Positions 1-6,615 of a DNA stretch of 7,294 nucleotides are shown piece after piece. The translations under genes and the position numbers were made by a program. Origin of the DNA: Clostridia bacterium. GTDB taxonomy: Bacteria > Bacillota > Clostridia > Oscillospirales > Acutalibacteraceae. The notes beneath the pieces were generated by a model. That model saw nothing but the letters and a program-made list of their open reading frames with translations. It was not told the DNA's origin and made no database searches. Within the stretch, counting starts at the first letter, position 1; each line of letters begins with the position of its first letter. The stretch covers positions 1 through 7,294 of the forward strand of contig JAFVWD010000254.1 in the NCBI GenBank assembly GCA_017501865.1, given 5' to 3'.

Positions 1-171
1 CTTACCGGAGCGCAAGCAGCGTGTGCAAGCATATACTCTGCGGGGAGAGCCATTAACTACTGCTTTAACTCTTTTAACATTTGGTTTCCATGTTCTGTTT
101 GAACGTCTGTGTGAGTGAGAAACCTTAATGCCGAAAGCAACGTCTTTACCGCAAAATTCGCATTTTGCCAT
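1..171 (-). CDS. rpmB: 50S ribosomal protein L28, 3' end cut off by window edge
   Basis: This gene encodes bL28, a small protein of the large ribosomal subunit. Read leftwards from the ATG at 171-169, 57 codons are open to the window edge. The protein starts MAKCEFCGKDVAFG and contains the family hallmarks SHSHRRSNRTWKPN (residues 18-31) and RRVYACTRCLRSGK (44-57). The four cysteines C4, C7, C49 and C52 form two CxxC pairs, so this is the zinc-ribbon form of L28. The family is usually about 61-64 residues, so only a few codons and the stop lie outside the window. A strong AAGGAGG site sits 9 bases before the ATG and settles the start. It is transcribed divergently from recA, from its own promoter. 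A longer open frame on the same strand (57-284) is in the wrong register and is not a gene. Confidence 0.96.
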   Translation of the reverse strand, partial: MAKCEFCGKDVAFGIKVSHSHRRSNRTWKPNVKRVKAVVNGSPRRVYACTRCLRSGK

Positions 172-180
172 TGAGCTGCA

Positions 181-187
181 CCTCCTT
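181..187 (-). promoter_or_regulatory. rpmB ribosome binding site
   Basis: On the minus strand this reads AAGGAGG, a near-perfect match to the anti-Shine-Dalgarno end of 16S rRNA. It lies 9 bases upstream of the rpmB ATG. It fixes the start of L28 and rules against the overlapping frame that begins upstream at 284. Confidence 0.85.
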
Positions 188-208
188 CTAAAAATTTTGG
201 ATAATTTA

Positions 209-224
209 GCCTTGCAGACAAGGC
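209..224 (-). other. Small hairpin at the 5' end of the rpmB transcript
   Basis: GCCTTG and CAAGGC form a 6-bp perfect stem around a 4-base loop. It lies a few bases inside the start of transcription expected from the rpmB promoter (about position 227). No T-run follows, so it is not a terminator. A 5' terminal hairpin of this kind can protect mRNA from decay, but that role here is inference. Confidence 0.4.
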
Positions 225-233
225 AACGCAAGT

Positions 234-262
234 ATAATAACATCTTTGTTCTCTGATTGCAA
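234..262 (-). promoter_or_regulatory. rpmB promoter (housekeeping sigma-A type)
   Basis: On the minus strand the -35 TTGCAA (262-257) is separated by exactly 17 bases from the -10 TATTAT (239-234). A TG dinucleotide one base before the -10 makes it an extended -10 promoter. Transcription would start near 227, giving a leader of about 55 bases before the L28 ATG. The match to the vegetative sigma factor consensus and its position make this well supported. Confidence 0.8.
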
Positions 263-344
263 GAGTTTTTTTAAGTATTTTCATATTTTTTGCATTTTAG
301 CACAAGAAAAGAAGTTATTTCTTCAAATATTTTTCCAAAATTGC

Positions 345-373
345 TTGATTTTTTCAGAGTTATCATATATAAT
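345..373 (+). promoter_or_regulatory. recA operon promoter (housekeeping sigma-A type)
   Basis: The -35 TTGATT (345-350) and a perfect -10 TATAAT (368-373) are spaced 17 bases apart. Transcription should start near 380, leaving a leader of about 68 bases before the recA ATG. The LexA box lies directly downstream, at about +6 to +19, where bound repressor would block the polymerase. Upstream, 316-341 is AT-rich and could help promoter strength. Confidence 0.82.
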
Positions 374-385
374 AGCTTCATCAAG

Positions 386-399
386 CGAACATTTGTGCG
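386..399 (+). promoter_or_regulatory. LexA (SOS) box of the recA operon
   Basis: The sequence CGAACATTTGTGCG matches the Gram-positive LexA operator form CGAAC-N4-GTTCG, with a perfect left half-site and one mismatch in the right half-site (GTGCG). It lies just after the predicted transcription start of recA, a typical operator location in Bacillota. LexA would hold the operon at a basal level until RecA filaments on single-stranded DNA trigger LexA self-cleavage. lexA itself is not in the window. Confidence 0.8.
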
Positions 400-447
400 A
401 AAGATAAAGATTATTATTACATAAATTTTGTTAAGGAGAACAGAAAA

Positions 448-1554
448 ATGGCAGAAAAAACAGACAGCAAAAATAAAGCTCTTGAAATGGCGTTAGGCCA
501 GATTGAAAAAAGCTTCGGTAAAGGTGCTATTATGCGTTTGGGTGAAAACGCATCTATGAGTATAGAGGCTATTTCTACAGGCTCAATTTCACTTGACGTT
601 GCAACCGGTATAGGCGGACTTCCGAGAGGCAGAATAATTGAGATTTACGGACCTGAAAGCTCAGGTAAAACAACTCTTGCACTTCACGTAGTGGCAGAGG
701 CACAAAAATTAGGTGGCGATGCGGCATTTATTGATGCGGAGCACGCACTTGACCCTGTATATGCTTCTGCTTTAGGTGTAGACATTGACTCGCTTCTCGT
801 TTCTCAACCTGATGACGGTGAGCAGGCATTAGAAATTACAGAATACCTTGCGCGTTCAGGTGCACTTAATGTTATTGTTGTTGACTCTGTTGCAGCACTT
901 GTGCCTAAGGCAGAAATTGAGGGTGAAATGGGTGACTCTCACGTTGGTTTACATGCCCGTCTTATGTCACAGGCATTGAGAAAATTAACAGGTGCGGTTG
1001 CTAAATCAAATACTGTTATAATCTTCATTAATCAGCTTCGTGAAAAAGTAGGTGTTATGTACGGTAATCCTGAAGTTACTACAGGTGGTAGAGCACTTAA
1101 GTTCTATTCATCAATCCGTATAGATGTAAGAAGAGTTGAACAGCTTAAGGGTGCAGGTAATGAATTTATAGGTTCACGCACAAGAGCAAAAATTGTTAAA
1201 AACAAGGTATCTCCTCCGTTTAAAGAGGCGGAATTTGATATTATGTACGGTCAGGGTATTTCTAAAGATGGTGAAATTCTCGACCTTGCAGTTAAAATGG
1301 AAATAATAAGAAAGAGCGGTGCATGGTTCTACTATGGCGAGGAAAGACTCGGTCAGGGTAGAGATAACGTTAAGGAATACATTCGTCAGACACCGGAATT
1401 TGCTAACGAAATTGAAGTTCAGGTTCGTGAAAAATTGAAAGAAATGATGTCTGCAAAAAATCCTATTGCCCGTTCAGCAGCACCACAGCCGGCAAGTGAA
1501 CCGGTAACTAAAGATAAGGCAAGAGCAAAAATTGATATTGCTGTTGATGACTGA
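448..1554 (+). CDS. recA: Recombinase RecA
   Basis: RecA is the ATP-dependent DNA strand-exchange protein of recombinational repair and the co-protease that triggers LexA cleavage in the SOS response. The 368-residue product has normal family length. Visible landmarks are the Walker A motif GPESSGKT (68-75), catalytic glutamate E98 in [10 protein letters not shown], Walker B NVIVVD ending at D146, DNA-binding loop L1 (about 158-179, [14 protein letters not shown]), and loop L2 beginning [15 protein letters not shown] (about 194-208) with sensor Q196. The C-terminal tail is short and ends in acidic VDD. The start is fixed by AAGGAG (433-438), 9 bases upstream of the ATG. It is the first gene of the run and sits behind a LexA box, so it should be DNA-damage inducible. 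No frameshift or missing catalytic residue is seen. Confidence 0.99.
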   Translation: MAEKTDSKNKALEMALGQIEKSFGKGAIMRLGENASMSIEAISTGSISLDVATGIGGLPRGRIIEIYGPESSGKTTLALHVVAEAQKLGGDAAFIDAEHALDPVYASALGVDIDSLLVSQPDDGEQALEITEYLARSGALNVIVVDSVAALVPKAEIEGEMGDSHVGLHARLMSQALRKLTGAVAKSNTVIIFINQLREKVGVMYGNPEVTTGGRALKFYSSIRIDVRRVEQLKGAGNEFIGSRTRAKIVKNKVSPPFKEAEFDIMYGQGISKDGEILDLAVKMEIIRKSGAWFYYGEERLGQGRDNVKEYIRQTPEFANEIEVQVREKLKEMMSAKNPIARSAAPQPASEPVTKDKARAKIDIAVDD

Positions 1555-1559
1555 TACGT

Positions 1560-2183
1560 ATGATAATAAAATCAAAAGCCGGTAACGGCAACAAGGTTCA
1601 TATTTATATTAATGATGAGTACGTTCTTACTGTTTATGATGACTATTGGCATCAAAACGGTTTTAAAGACGGCGAAAAAATTACAGAAGAAGAGCTTGCT
1701 TCCTTGAAAGAGGAGGCAGGCTTTCGCCTTGCTTACGAAAAGGGTCTTGACCTTCTTACAAGGCGTTCGTACTCAAAAAAAGAGCTTTTTATGAAGCTGA
1801 AGCTGAAATACAGCGAGTCTTCCGCAGAACGTGCTATAGAAAAGCTTTCGTATTACGGATATCTGAATGATGAGCAGTTTGCAAAATATTACGCCAATTA
1901 TCTGTTTGAAACAAAAAAGTACGACATAAAGCGCATTTCTATGGAGCTCAGAAGCAAGGGAATAGAGCGGGAAATTTCAGATAATGTGCTCAAAACTCTT
2001 GACAACGAGCCAATTCAGCGTATTATAGTAATGTTAAATGCAAAATTTCAAAACGGTTTTAAGGATGAGAAAACGAAAAGACGTTTTATAAGTAAATTAC
2101 AAAGAATGGGTTATTCTTACCGTGACATAAAAGCAGCTTTTTCTGAATATGAAATTGAAATAGATATTGCTGAGGATGAATAG
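1560..2183 (+). CDS. recX: RecA regulatory protein RecX
   Basis: RecX binds RecA filaments and limits or modulates strand exchange and RecA's co-protease activity. The 207-residue product has the family's charged alpha-helical pattern. An N-terminal arm of about 60 residues is followed by the RecX core: LTRRSYSKKELFMKL (66-80), AIEKLSYYGYLNDEQFAKYY (92-111), then YDIKRISMELRSKGI (121-135). A final helical repeat ends near KLQRMGYSYRDIKAAF (179-194). It is longer than the Escherichia coli protein and nearer the longer Gram-positive forms. Its ATG lies only 5 bases after the recA stop and has no recognisable Shine-Dalgarno sequence. Translation is therefore probably coupled to the end of recA, which would keep RecX low relative to RecA. 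The assignment rests on the core pattern and the position after recA. Confidence 0.95.
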   Translation: MIIKSKAGNGNKVHIYINDEYVLTVYDDYWHQNGFKDGEKITEEELASLKEEAGFRLAYEKGLDLLTRRSYSKKELFMKLKLKYSESSAERAIEKLSYYGYLNDEQFAKYYANYLFETKKYDIKRISMELRSKGIEREISDNVLKTLDNEPIQRIIVMLNAKFQNGFKDEKTKRRFISKLQRMGYSYRDIKAAFSEYEIEIDIAEDE

Positions 2184-2196
2184 TCCCGTTTACATC

Positions 2197-2203
2197 AGAG
2201 GTG
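2197..2203 (+). promoter_or_regulatory. rimO ribosome binding site deciding the start
   Basis: AGAGGTG lies 6 bases before the ATG at 2210. An in-frame GTG at 2201 falls inside this site and so cannot be the initiator. The protein therefore begins MAKKVGM. Confidence 0.75.
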
Positions 2204-2209
2204 AATAAA

Positions 2210-3535
2210 ATGGCAAAAAAAGTCGGAATGATAAGTCTCGGTTGTCCGAAGAATCAGGTGGATGCGGAGATAATGCTTAAAAAGCTGGTAGATGCAGGTT
2301 ATATACTCGTCGATGAGGCTGAAAAGGCAGATGTAGTTATTGTCAATACCTGTGCATTTATTGAGGATTCAAAAAAAGAATCAATCGACAGCATTTTAGA
2401 GATGGTTGACTACAAGGAAGACGGATATTTAAAGAGAGTTGTTGTAACCGGTTGTCTTGCACAACGTTATGCAGAAGAAGTATTTTCCGAAATTCCTGAG
2501 GTTGATGCAGTAGTAGGAATCGGCGCTAATGATGATATTGTTGCGGCTTGTGATGCTGTTTTGGAGGGTGAGGAGTTTTCTTCGTTCCCTGATAAAGAAA
2601 ATATGCCGCTTGAGGGCGGAAGAATTCTTACAACTCCTGAGTATTATGCTTATTTAAGAATTGCCGACGGTTGCTCAAACTGTTGTTCTTATTGCGCTAT
2701 TCCGTCAATAAGAGGTAAATTCAGAAGCCGTAAAATGGAGGATGTTTTAGAAGAGGCTAACGCACTTTGTGAAAAGGGTGTTAAGGAATTAATTATCGTA
2801 GCACAGGATACAACACGTTATGGTGAAGACCTTTACGGCAAATTAAAATTACCTGAGCTTTTAGATGAGCTTAATAAAATAGAAAAGCTTCAGTGGATAA
2901 GACTTCTTTACTGCTATCCTGAAAGAATTACAGATGAATTGATTGAGTCAATAAATCGTAATGATAAGGTTTGTCACTATATTGATATGCCAATGCAACA
3001 CGTAAGTAAAAAAGTATTGCAGGCTATGAACAGACCGGGCGACAGAACGAGTCTTACAGCTTTAATTAACAAATTAAGAGAAAAAGTAAGTGATGTTGTA
3101 ATAAGAACAACATTTATAACAGGCTTCCCCGGTGAAACTGATGAGGATTTTACTGAGCTTTCAGAATTTGTAAATGAAATGAAGCTTGACAGAGTAGGTT
3201 GCTTTGCTTACTCAAGAGAGGAAAACACACCTGCATACGATTTCCCTGAGCAGATAGAAAAAGAGGTGGCTCTTGACAGAGCTGATGTTATAATGGAGCA
3301 ACAGTTCAGGGTAAATGAGGAAAAGCTGGAACAATTAATGGGTAAAACTTTTGATGTAATTGTTGACGGTTATGATTCATACACAGACAGCTATTACGGC
3401 AGAACATATATGGATGCTCCTGAAATTGATAACAATATAGTTTTCACTTCAGGCTATGAAATTGAAGTTGGTGAAATTGTTCCTGTTGAAATTTTTGACA
3501 AGGATGAATATTCACTTATAGGAGAAGCAGTATGA
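2210..3535 (+). CDS. rimO: Ribosomal protein S12 methylthiotransferase RimO
   Basis: RimO is a radical-SAM enzyme that adds a methylthio group to a conserved aspartate of ribosomal protein S12 (Asp89 in E. coli numbering), using two 4Fe-4S clusters. From the ATG chosen here it is 441 residues, the usual length. The N-terminal methylthiotransferase domain holds auxiliary-cluster cysteines C12 (SLGCPKNQVDAE), C48 (NTCAF) and C82 (TGCLAQ). The radical-SAM domain carries C155, C159 and C162 in CSNCCSYCAIP. A C-terminal TRAM-like RNA/protein-binding domain follows from about residue 375. The GCPKNxVD signature separates RimO from the tRNA enzyme MiaB, which has GCQMN. It lies 26 bases after recX and its stop overlaps the pgsA start by 4 bases, so it is co-transcribed with both. 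All six cluster cysteines are present. Confidence 0.97.
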   Translation: MAKKVGMISLGCPKNQVDAEIMLKKLVDAGYILVDEAEKADVVIVNTCAFIEDSKKESIDSILEMVDYKEDGYLKRVVVTGCLAQRYAEEVFSEIPEVDAVVGIGANDDIVAACDAVLEGEEFSSFPDKENMPLEGGRILTTPEYYAYLRIADGCSNCCSYCAIPSIRGKFRSRKMEDVLEEANALCEKGVKELIIVAQDTTRYGEDLYGKLKLPELLDELNKIEKLQWIRLLYCYPERITDELIESINRNDKVCHYIDMPMQHVSKKVLQAMNRPGDRTSLTALINKLREKVSDVVIRTTFITGFPGETDEDFTELSEFVNEMKLDRVGCFAYSREENTPAYDFPEQIEKEVALDRADVIMEQQFRVNEEKLEQLMGKTFDVIVDGYDSYTDSYYGRTYMDAPEIDNNIVFTSGYEIEVGEIVPVEIFDKDEYSLIGEAV

Positions 3536-4101
3536 AGATGAATATACCAAATCAATTAACAATTGTGAGAATTGTGCTTACCCCTGTATTTCTCGGATTG
3601 TTTTTAGCACCCGTTCCGCATCACTATTTAATAGGCTTAATAGTTTTTGCAGTCGGTGCAATTACAGATTTTCTTGATGGTAAAATAGCAAGAAAAAATA
3701 ATATAGTTACAGTTTTCGGGCAATTGGCAGACCCTGTTGCAGACAAAATCCTTACAACTGCGGCACTACTTGCATTTATGCAATTTGGCCTTTGCAATAT
3801 CTGGATAATTATGATAGTATTGTTAAGAGAATTTACTATTACGTCATTCAGACTTGTAGCAACTGCCCAGGGTGTTGTTATACCTGCGAATTTTTATGGT
3901 AAATTAAAAACCGTTTCTCAGATGGTTTTCTCAATTTTAATTATGATTATGGCGGAGCTTTGCGACAGTAATATTTTACCTGACAGCTTCCCGTTGCAGA
4001 TTGTTTCAAATGCACTTTTGTGGATTACAGCGGTTCTCTGTGTAATTTCAGGTGTTATTTATGTTAAGCAGTCAATTAAAATTATAGATTTTTCAAAATA
4101 A
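3532..4101 (+). CDS. pgsA: CDP-diacylglycerol--glycerol-3-phosphate 3-phosphatidyltransferase
   Basis: PgsA is an integral membrane enzyme that joins CDP-diacylglycerol and glycerol-3-phosphate to phosphatidylglycerol phosphate, the committed step to phosphatidylglycerol. The CDP-alcohol phosphotransferase signature is complete: D46, D49-G50, A53-R54, G63, D67 and D71 (from TDFLDGKIAR to DPVADK). The rest is strongly hydrophobic, with likely membrane helices near residues 11-30, 33-48, 74-97, 127-145 and 157-178. The 189 residues match the family. The ATG overlaps the rimO stop (ATGA) and has GGAG (3521-3524) 7 bases upstream. A second ATG at 3538 would give a protein two residues shorter, with poorer spacing. 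The signature alone cannot exclude another alcohol substrate, but the length, the N-terminus NIPNQLTIVRI and the position after rimO favour PgsA. Confidence 0.94.
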   Translation: MKMNIPNQLTIVRIVLTPVFLGLFLAPVPHHYLIGLIVFAVGAITDFLDGKIARKNNIVTVFGQLADPVADKILTTAALLAFMQFGLCNIWIIMIVLLREFTITSFRLVATAQGVVIPANFYGKLKTVSQMVFSILIMIMAELCDSNILPDSFPLQIVSNALLWITAVLCVISGVIYVKQSIKIIDFSK

Positions 4102-4121
4102 GAATTACTCTATTCTGCCTT

Positions 4122-4126
4122 GGAGG
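4122..4126 (+). promoter_or_regulatory. cysS ribosome binding site deciding the start
   Basis: GGAGG ends 5 bases before the ATG at 4132. An in-frame TTG at 4120 overlaps this site and is therefore not the start. The protein begins MKLYNSLS, as is common for cysteinyl-tRNA synthetases. Confidence 0.75.
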
Positions 4127-4131
4127 GTAAA

Positions 4132-5562
4132 ATGAAACTTTATAACTCACTTTCTCACGCAAAAGAAGATTTTTTTACAAATGAGCCCGGTAAGGTGAAT
4201 ATGTACACCTGTGGTCCTACGGTGTATCACTTTGCACATATAGGTAATCTTCGAAGCTATATTATGGAAGATGTTTTAGAAAAATATCTTCGTTTTTCAG
4301 GTTACGATGTTAAACGCGTAATGAATATTACCGATGTCGGTCACCTTTCATCTGATGCCGATACAGGTGAGGATAAAATGGTAAAGGGCGCAAAAAGAGA
4401 AAATAAATCTGTTATGGATATAGCAAGGTTTTATACAGATGCTTTTTTTGCTGACTGCGATAAGCTCAATATTAAAAAGCCCGATGTAGTTGAGCCTGCA
4501 ACAAATTGTATAGATGAATTTATTACTATGGTTTCAGGTCTTTTGGAAAAAGGCTTTGCATATATTGCGGGCGGTAATGTTTATTTTGACACTTCAAAAT
4601 TAGATGAATATTATGTTTTCAATAAGCACGACAGTGAAGAGCTTATGGTTGGTGTTCGTGACGGTGTTGAAGAAGATAATAATAAACGCAACAAAAACGA
4701 TTTTGTACTCTGGTTTACAAAATCAAAGTTTGAAGAACAGGCACTCAAATGGGATTCTCCGTGGGGTGTGGGTTACCCCGGCTGGCACATAGAGTGCTCT
4801 GCAATAAGCTTAAAGCATCTGGGTGAACGTCTTGATATTCACTGCGGTGGTATAGATAATGCATTTCCCCATCACACAAATGAAATTGCACAGAGCGAAG
4901 CTTATATAGGTCACAAATGGTGCAACTTCTGGTTCCATGTACTTCACCTTAATACCAACAGCGGTAAAATGAGTAAATCAACGGGTGAGTTTTTAACTGT
5001 ATCATTACTTGAGGAAAAGGGCTATAATCCTCTGGCTTACAGATTTTTCTGTCTTCAGTCACATTACAGAAAATCTCTTGTATTCAGCTATGAAAATCTT
5101 GATAATGCTCAGGGTGCGTTTGATAAGCTTATAGCAAAAATTGCTTCTTTAAATGGCAATGATGCGGATTCTATAGATGAAAATGCAGTAAAAGCATTAA
5201 CTGAAGAATTTAAAAATGCACTTGATAATGACATAAATACTTCTCTTGGTATAACCGTTCTTTACAATGTACTGAAGTACAAAACAAATGATAAGACAAA
5301 ATTACACCTTCTCAATGAGTTCGATAAGGTTTTATCTCTGAGCCTTTTAGATGAGGCAAAGAAATTGAATGAAAATAAAAAAGAAGAGGCTGCAGCCGGC
5401 GCAGATTCAGAGTTTGGTAAATATGTTGAAGAGCAGTTAGCGCTTCGTGCAGAAGCGAAAAAGGCTAAGAATTGGGCAGAGGCTGACAGAATTCGTGATG
5501 AATTAACTGCAAAGGGTGTAAAAATTCTTGACACACCTGAGGGAAGCAAGTGGAGCCTTTAA
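4132..5562 (+). CDS. cysS: Cysteinyl-tRNA synthetase
   Basis: CysRS is a class I aminoacyl-tRNA synthetase that charges tRNA-Cys with cysteine in the cytoplasm. The 476-residue product has the HIGH-type motif HIGN (36-39) and the KMSKS motif (279-283). Expected zinc ligands are all present: C27 (MYTCGPTVY), C222 (GWHIECSA), H247 (FPHHTNE) and E251. The CxGGxDxxFPHH region is diagnostic of cysteine specificity. The C-terminal part (about 320-476) is the helical anticodon-binding domain, ending NWAEADRIRDELTAKGV (447-463), a conserved block in CysRS. It lies 30 bases after pgsA and 27 before yhbY, in the recA run. No T-box-like leader fits in the 30-base gap, so it lacks the tRNA-sensing control often seen on synthetase genes in Bacillota and presumably follows the operon promoter. 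Confidence 0.98.
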   Translation: MKLYNSLSHAKEDFFTNEPGKVNMYTCGPTVYHFAHIGNLRSYIMEDVLEKYLRFSGYDVKRVMNITDVGHLSSDADTGEDKMVKGAKRENKSVMDIARFYTDAFFADCDKLNIKKPDVVEPATNCIDEFITMVSGLLEKGFAYIAGGNVYFDTSKLDEYYVFNKHDSEELMVGVRDGVEEDNNKRNKNDFVLWFTKSKFEEQALKWDSPWGVGYPGWHIECSAISLKHLGERLDIHCGGIDNAFPHHTNEIAQSEAYIGHKWCNFWFHVLHLNTNSGKMSKSTGEFLTVSLLEEKGYNPLAYRFFCLQSHYRKSLVFSYENLDNAQGAFDKLIAKIASLNGNDADSIDENAVKALTEEFKNALDNDINTSLGITVLYNVLKYKTNDKTKLHLLNEFDKVLSLSLLDEAKKLNENKKEEAAAGADSEFGKYVEEQLALRAEAKKAKNWAEADRIRDELTAKGVKILDTPEGSKWSL

Positions 5563-5589
5563 AATTTATTAACGGAGAAAAATAATATT

Positions 5590-5964
5590 ATGACAAGTAA
5601 ACAACGAGCTCAGTTAAGAGCGGAAGCAAATGGTTTAGATCCGATTTTTCAAATCGGTAAAGAAGGGGTTACAGATGCTGTAATCGCTCAGATTGAAGAT
5701 ACCTTTAACACACGTGAGCTTTTTAAGGTTAAGGTTCACCTGGAATCTTCACCTGAGACACCTAAAGAAATCGCAGTAAAAATTGCAGAAGCAACAAAGT
5801 GCGATGTTGTTCAGGTTGTTGGCGGTACAATAGTTCTTTTCAGAATAAATCTTTTGTTAAGACAAAGAGCGGCTGAAAAGAAAAAAAGAGCCAAGGAAAA
5901 GGCTGAAAAAGAAGCTGTTAAAAGAAGAACCGAACGCAAAAAGAGAAAATACGGTGTACAATAA
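5590..5964 (+). CDS. yhbY: YhbY family ribosome-associated RNA-binding protein (CRM domain)
   Basis: This small protein carries one CRM domain, a fold that binds RNA. Family members such as YhbY of E. coli and YqeI of Bacillus subtilis associate with large-subunit precursors and are thought to help ribosome assembly. The domain spans about residues 1-92. It starts TSKQRAQLRAEANGLDPIFQ and contains the signature loop GKEGVT (23-28) and the closing strand GGTIVLFR (78-85). The tail 91-124 is highly basic, roughly half Lys/Arg, and could add non-specific RNA contacts. The 124 residues exceed the roughly 97 of the basic family because of this tail. GGAG (5574-5577) lies 12 bases before the ATG, longer than usual, so initiation may be modest. 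It is the last gene of the recA run and is followed 10 bases later by a strong terminator. Confidence 0.93.
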   Translation: MTSKQRAQLRAEANGLDPIFQIGKEGVTDAVIAQIEDTFNTRELFKVKVHLESSPETPKEIAVKIAEATKCDVVQVVGGTIVLFRINLLLRQRAAEKKKRAKEKAEKEAVKRRTERKKRKYGVQ

Positions 5965-5974
5965 ATAAAAAATC

Positions 5975-6011
5975 GACTCCATCGGATAATTTCCGATGGA
6001 GTCATTGTTTT
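5975..6011 (+). terminator. Intrinsic terminator of the recA-yhbY operon, possibly bidirectional
   Basis: GACTCCATCGG (5975-5985) pairs perfectly with CCGATGGAGTC (5993-6003). An extra A-T pair extends the stem to 12 bp around a 5-base loop, TAATT. The plus-strand tail ATTGTTTT supplies a U-rich stretch. On the minus strand the same stem is followed by GATTTTTTATTTATT, an even better U-tract. It could therefore also stop transcription coming leftwards from the remnant at 6090-6464. Confidence 0.92.
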
Positions 6012-6028
6012 GTATTAAGTTATGCCTG

Positions 6029-6065
6029 AAAGCTGATTTTTTTTAAGTTTTTAGTGTTCAGCTTT
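6029..6065. repeat. Short inverted repeat, function unknown
   Basis: AAAGCTGA (6029-6036) is the exact reverse complement of TCAGCTTT (6058-6065), with a 21-base T-rich spacer. A small AT-rich hairpin (6069-6086) follows. This could be a remnant of a second terminator or simply AT-rich intergenic sequence between the operon terminator and the remnant gene. I see no gene in 6012-6089. Confidence 0.3.
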
Positions 6066-6089
6066 TAAAAATCAACAGCTTGATTTATT

Positions 6090-6464
6090 TTAACCTCTTT
6101 TTACACAATCAACACAGGTTTTGTCAGTAAGCATTATTTCAAGCTGTAATTCTCCCTTGCCTTCATCAAGGTAGTGCATATTTTCATCTGTAGCTCTTGC
6201 GACAAAGCCCTCACCGCTTATAACAAAATAGCCCGTCATTGCAGTGTCCTTGCCGTCAATTTTTACATTTATGGAAATATTGTCGGTGTTATCCTTCCAG
6301 GTGCCTTTATGAGTTCCCTGATAAATAGCTGAACCATCAGCTTTCAATTCTATTACAAGCATTTCTTCGGTAGTGTCAGCATTGTACCATTTGCCCAGGT
6401 ACTCGCTGTCATCGTAAATCTGAGAAACAGGAACAGTTTCAGAAGTGGTTTCATCAGTGTTTTG
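6090..6464 (-). pseudogene. 5'-truncated remnant of a secreted or lipoprotein-like gene (GKW/GTW beta-domain)
   Basis: The minus strand is open for 124 codons, but there is no believable start. The frame begins right after a TAA at 6467-6465, and the first ATG (6362-6360) lies inside the domain with no ribosome binding site. Before that ATG the frame reads a Thr/Ser/Glu-rich linker (TDETTSETVPVSQ) and then YLGKWYNADTTEE. The rest has alternating hydrophobic strands, with KADGSAIYQGTHKGTW and GYFVISGEGFVA, and ends in CVDC. A linker followed by YLGKW and a later GTW is the look of lipocalin-like beta-barrel domains in clostridial lipoproteins; this is pattern resemblance only. Signal peptide, promoter and start are missing, so it is probably a relic. 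The alternative is a frameshifted lipoprotein whose lipobox lies in another frame near 6481. Function is unknown. Confidence 0.6.
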
Positions 6465-6584
6465 TTAGCTGAATTTGAGCAGGAACCAACAACTGAGCAG
6501 ATATATGCTGCTAACGGCGATATAGCTGATGAAATCACAATAGAGGATTTCCAGGCAATAGTAAACAGAGCGTTGGCATCATAA
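6465..6584 (+). pseudogene. 3' remnant of a dockerin-like or EF-hand-like secreted protein
   Basis: The plus strand reads 39 codons to a TAA at 6582-6584. The tail contains NGDIADEITIED followed by FQAIVNRALAS. This resembles the second calcium-binding repeat of dockerin modules: a 12-residue loop with N1, D3, I8 and D12 as expected, but Ala at position 5 and Asp in place of Gly at 6, then a helix. Dockerins usually end secreted enzymes of cellulolytic Clostridia. There is no start codon with a ribosome binding site. The frame upstream of about 6465 is only the antisense of the neighbouring remnant. It therefore looks like the last piece of a larger lost gene. The antisense reading of the same stretch as a lipoprotein signal peptide is the competing view. 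Confidence 0.4.
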
Positions 6585-6615
6585 ATAATACGAAGCAATT
6601 ATTTTGTAATAATAC

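Noticed and set aside
57..284. Minus-strand open frame of 75 codons beginning upstream of rpmB
   Set aside because: It overlaps rpmB in another register, runs through the rpmB promoter and ribosome binding site, and has no ribosome binding site of its own. The L28 frame is unmistakable.
4102..4131. Possible T-box or other tRNA-sensing leader before cysS
   Set aside because: The pgsA-cysS gap is only 30 bases, too short for a T-box, and shows no stem or terminator.
4604..4792. Plus-strand frame of 62 codons inside cysS
   Set aside because: It lies wholly within the well-conserved CysRS frame and has no ribosome binding site; it is a shadow.
5262..5549. Minus-strand frame of 95 codons opposite the cysS 3' end
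   Set aside because: Antisense to the conserved CysRS C-terminal domain, low-complexity Ser/Phe/Ala composition typical of an antisense shadow.
5811..6005. Minus-strand frame of 64 codons opposite yhbY
   Set aside because: Its Phe/Leu-rich sequence is the antisense of the Lys-rich YhbY tail, and it starts inside the terminator stem.
6069..6086. AAATCAA/TTGATTT hairpin as terminator of the minus-strand remnant
   Set aside because: The stem is almost all A-T and is followed by only two T residues on the minus strand. The strong stem at 5975-6003 is a better candidate.
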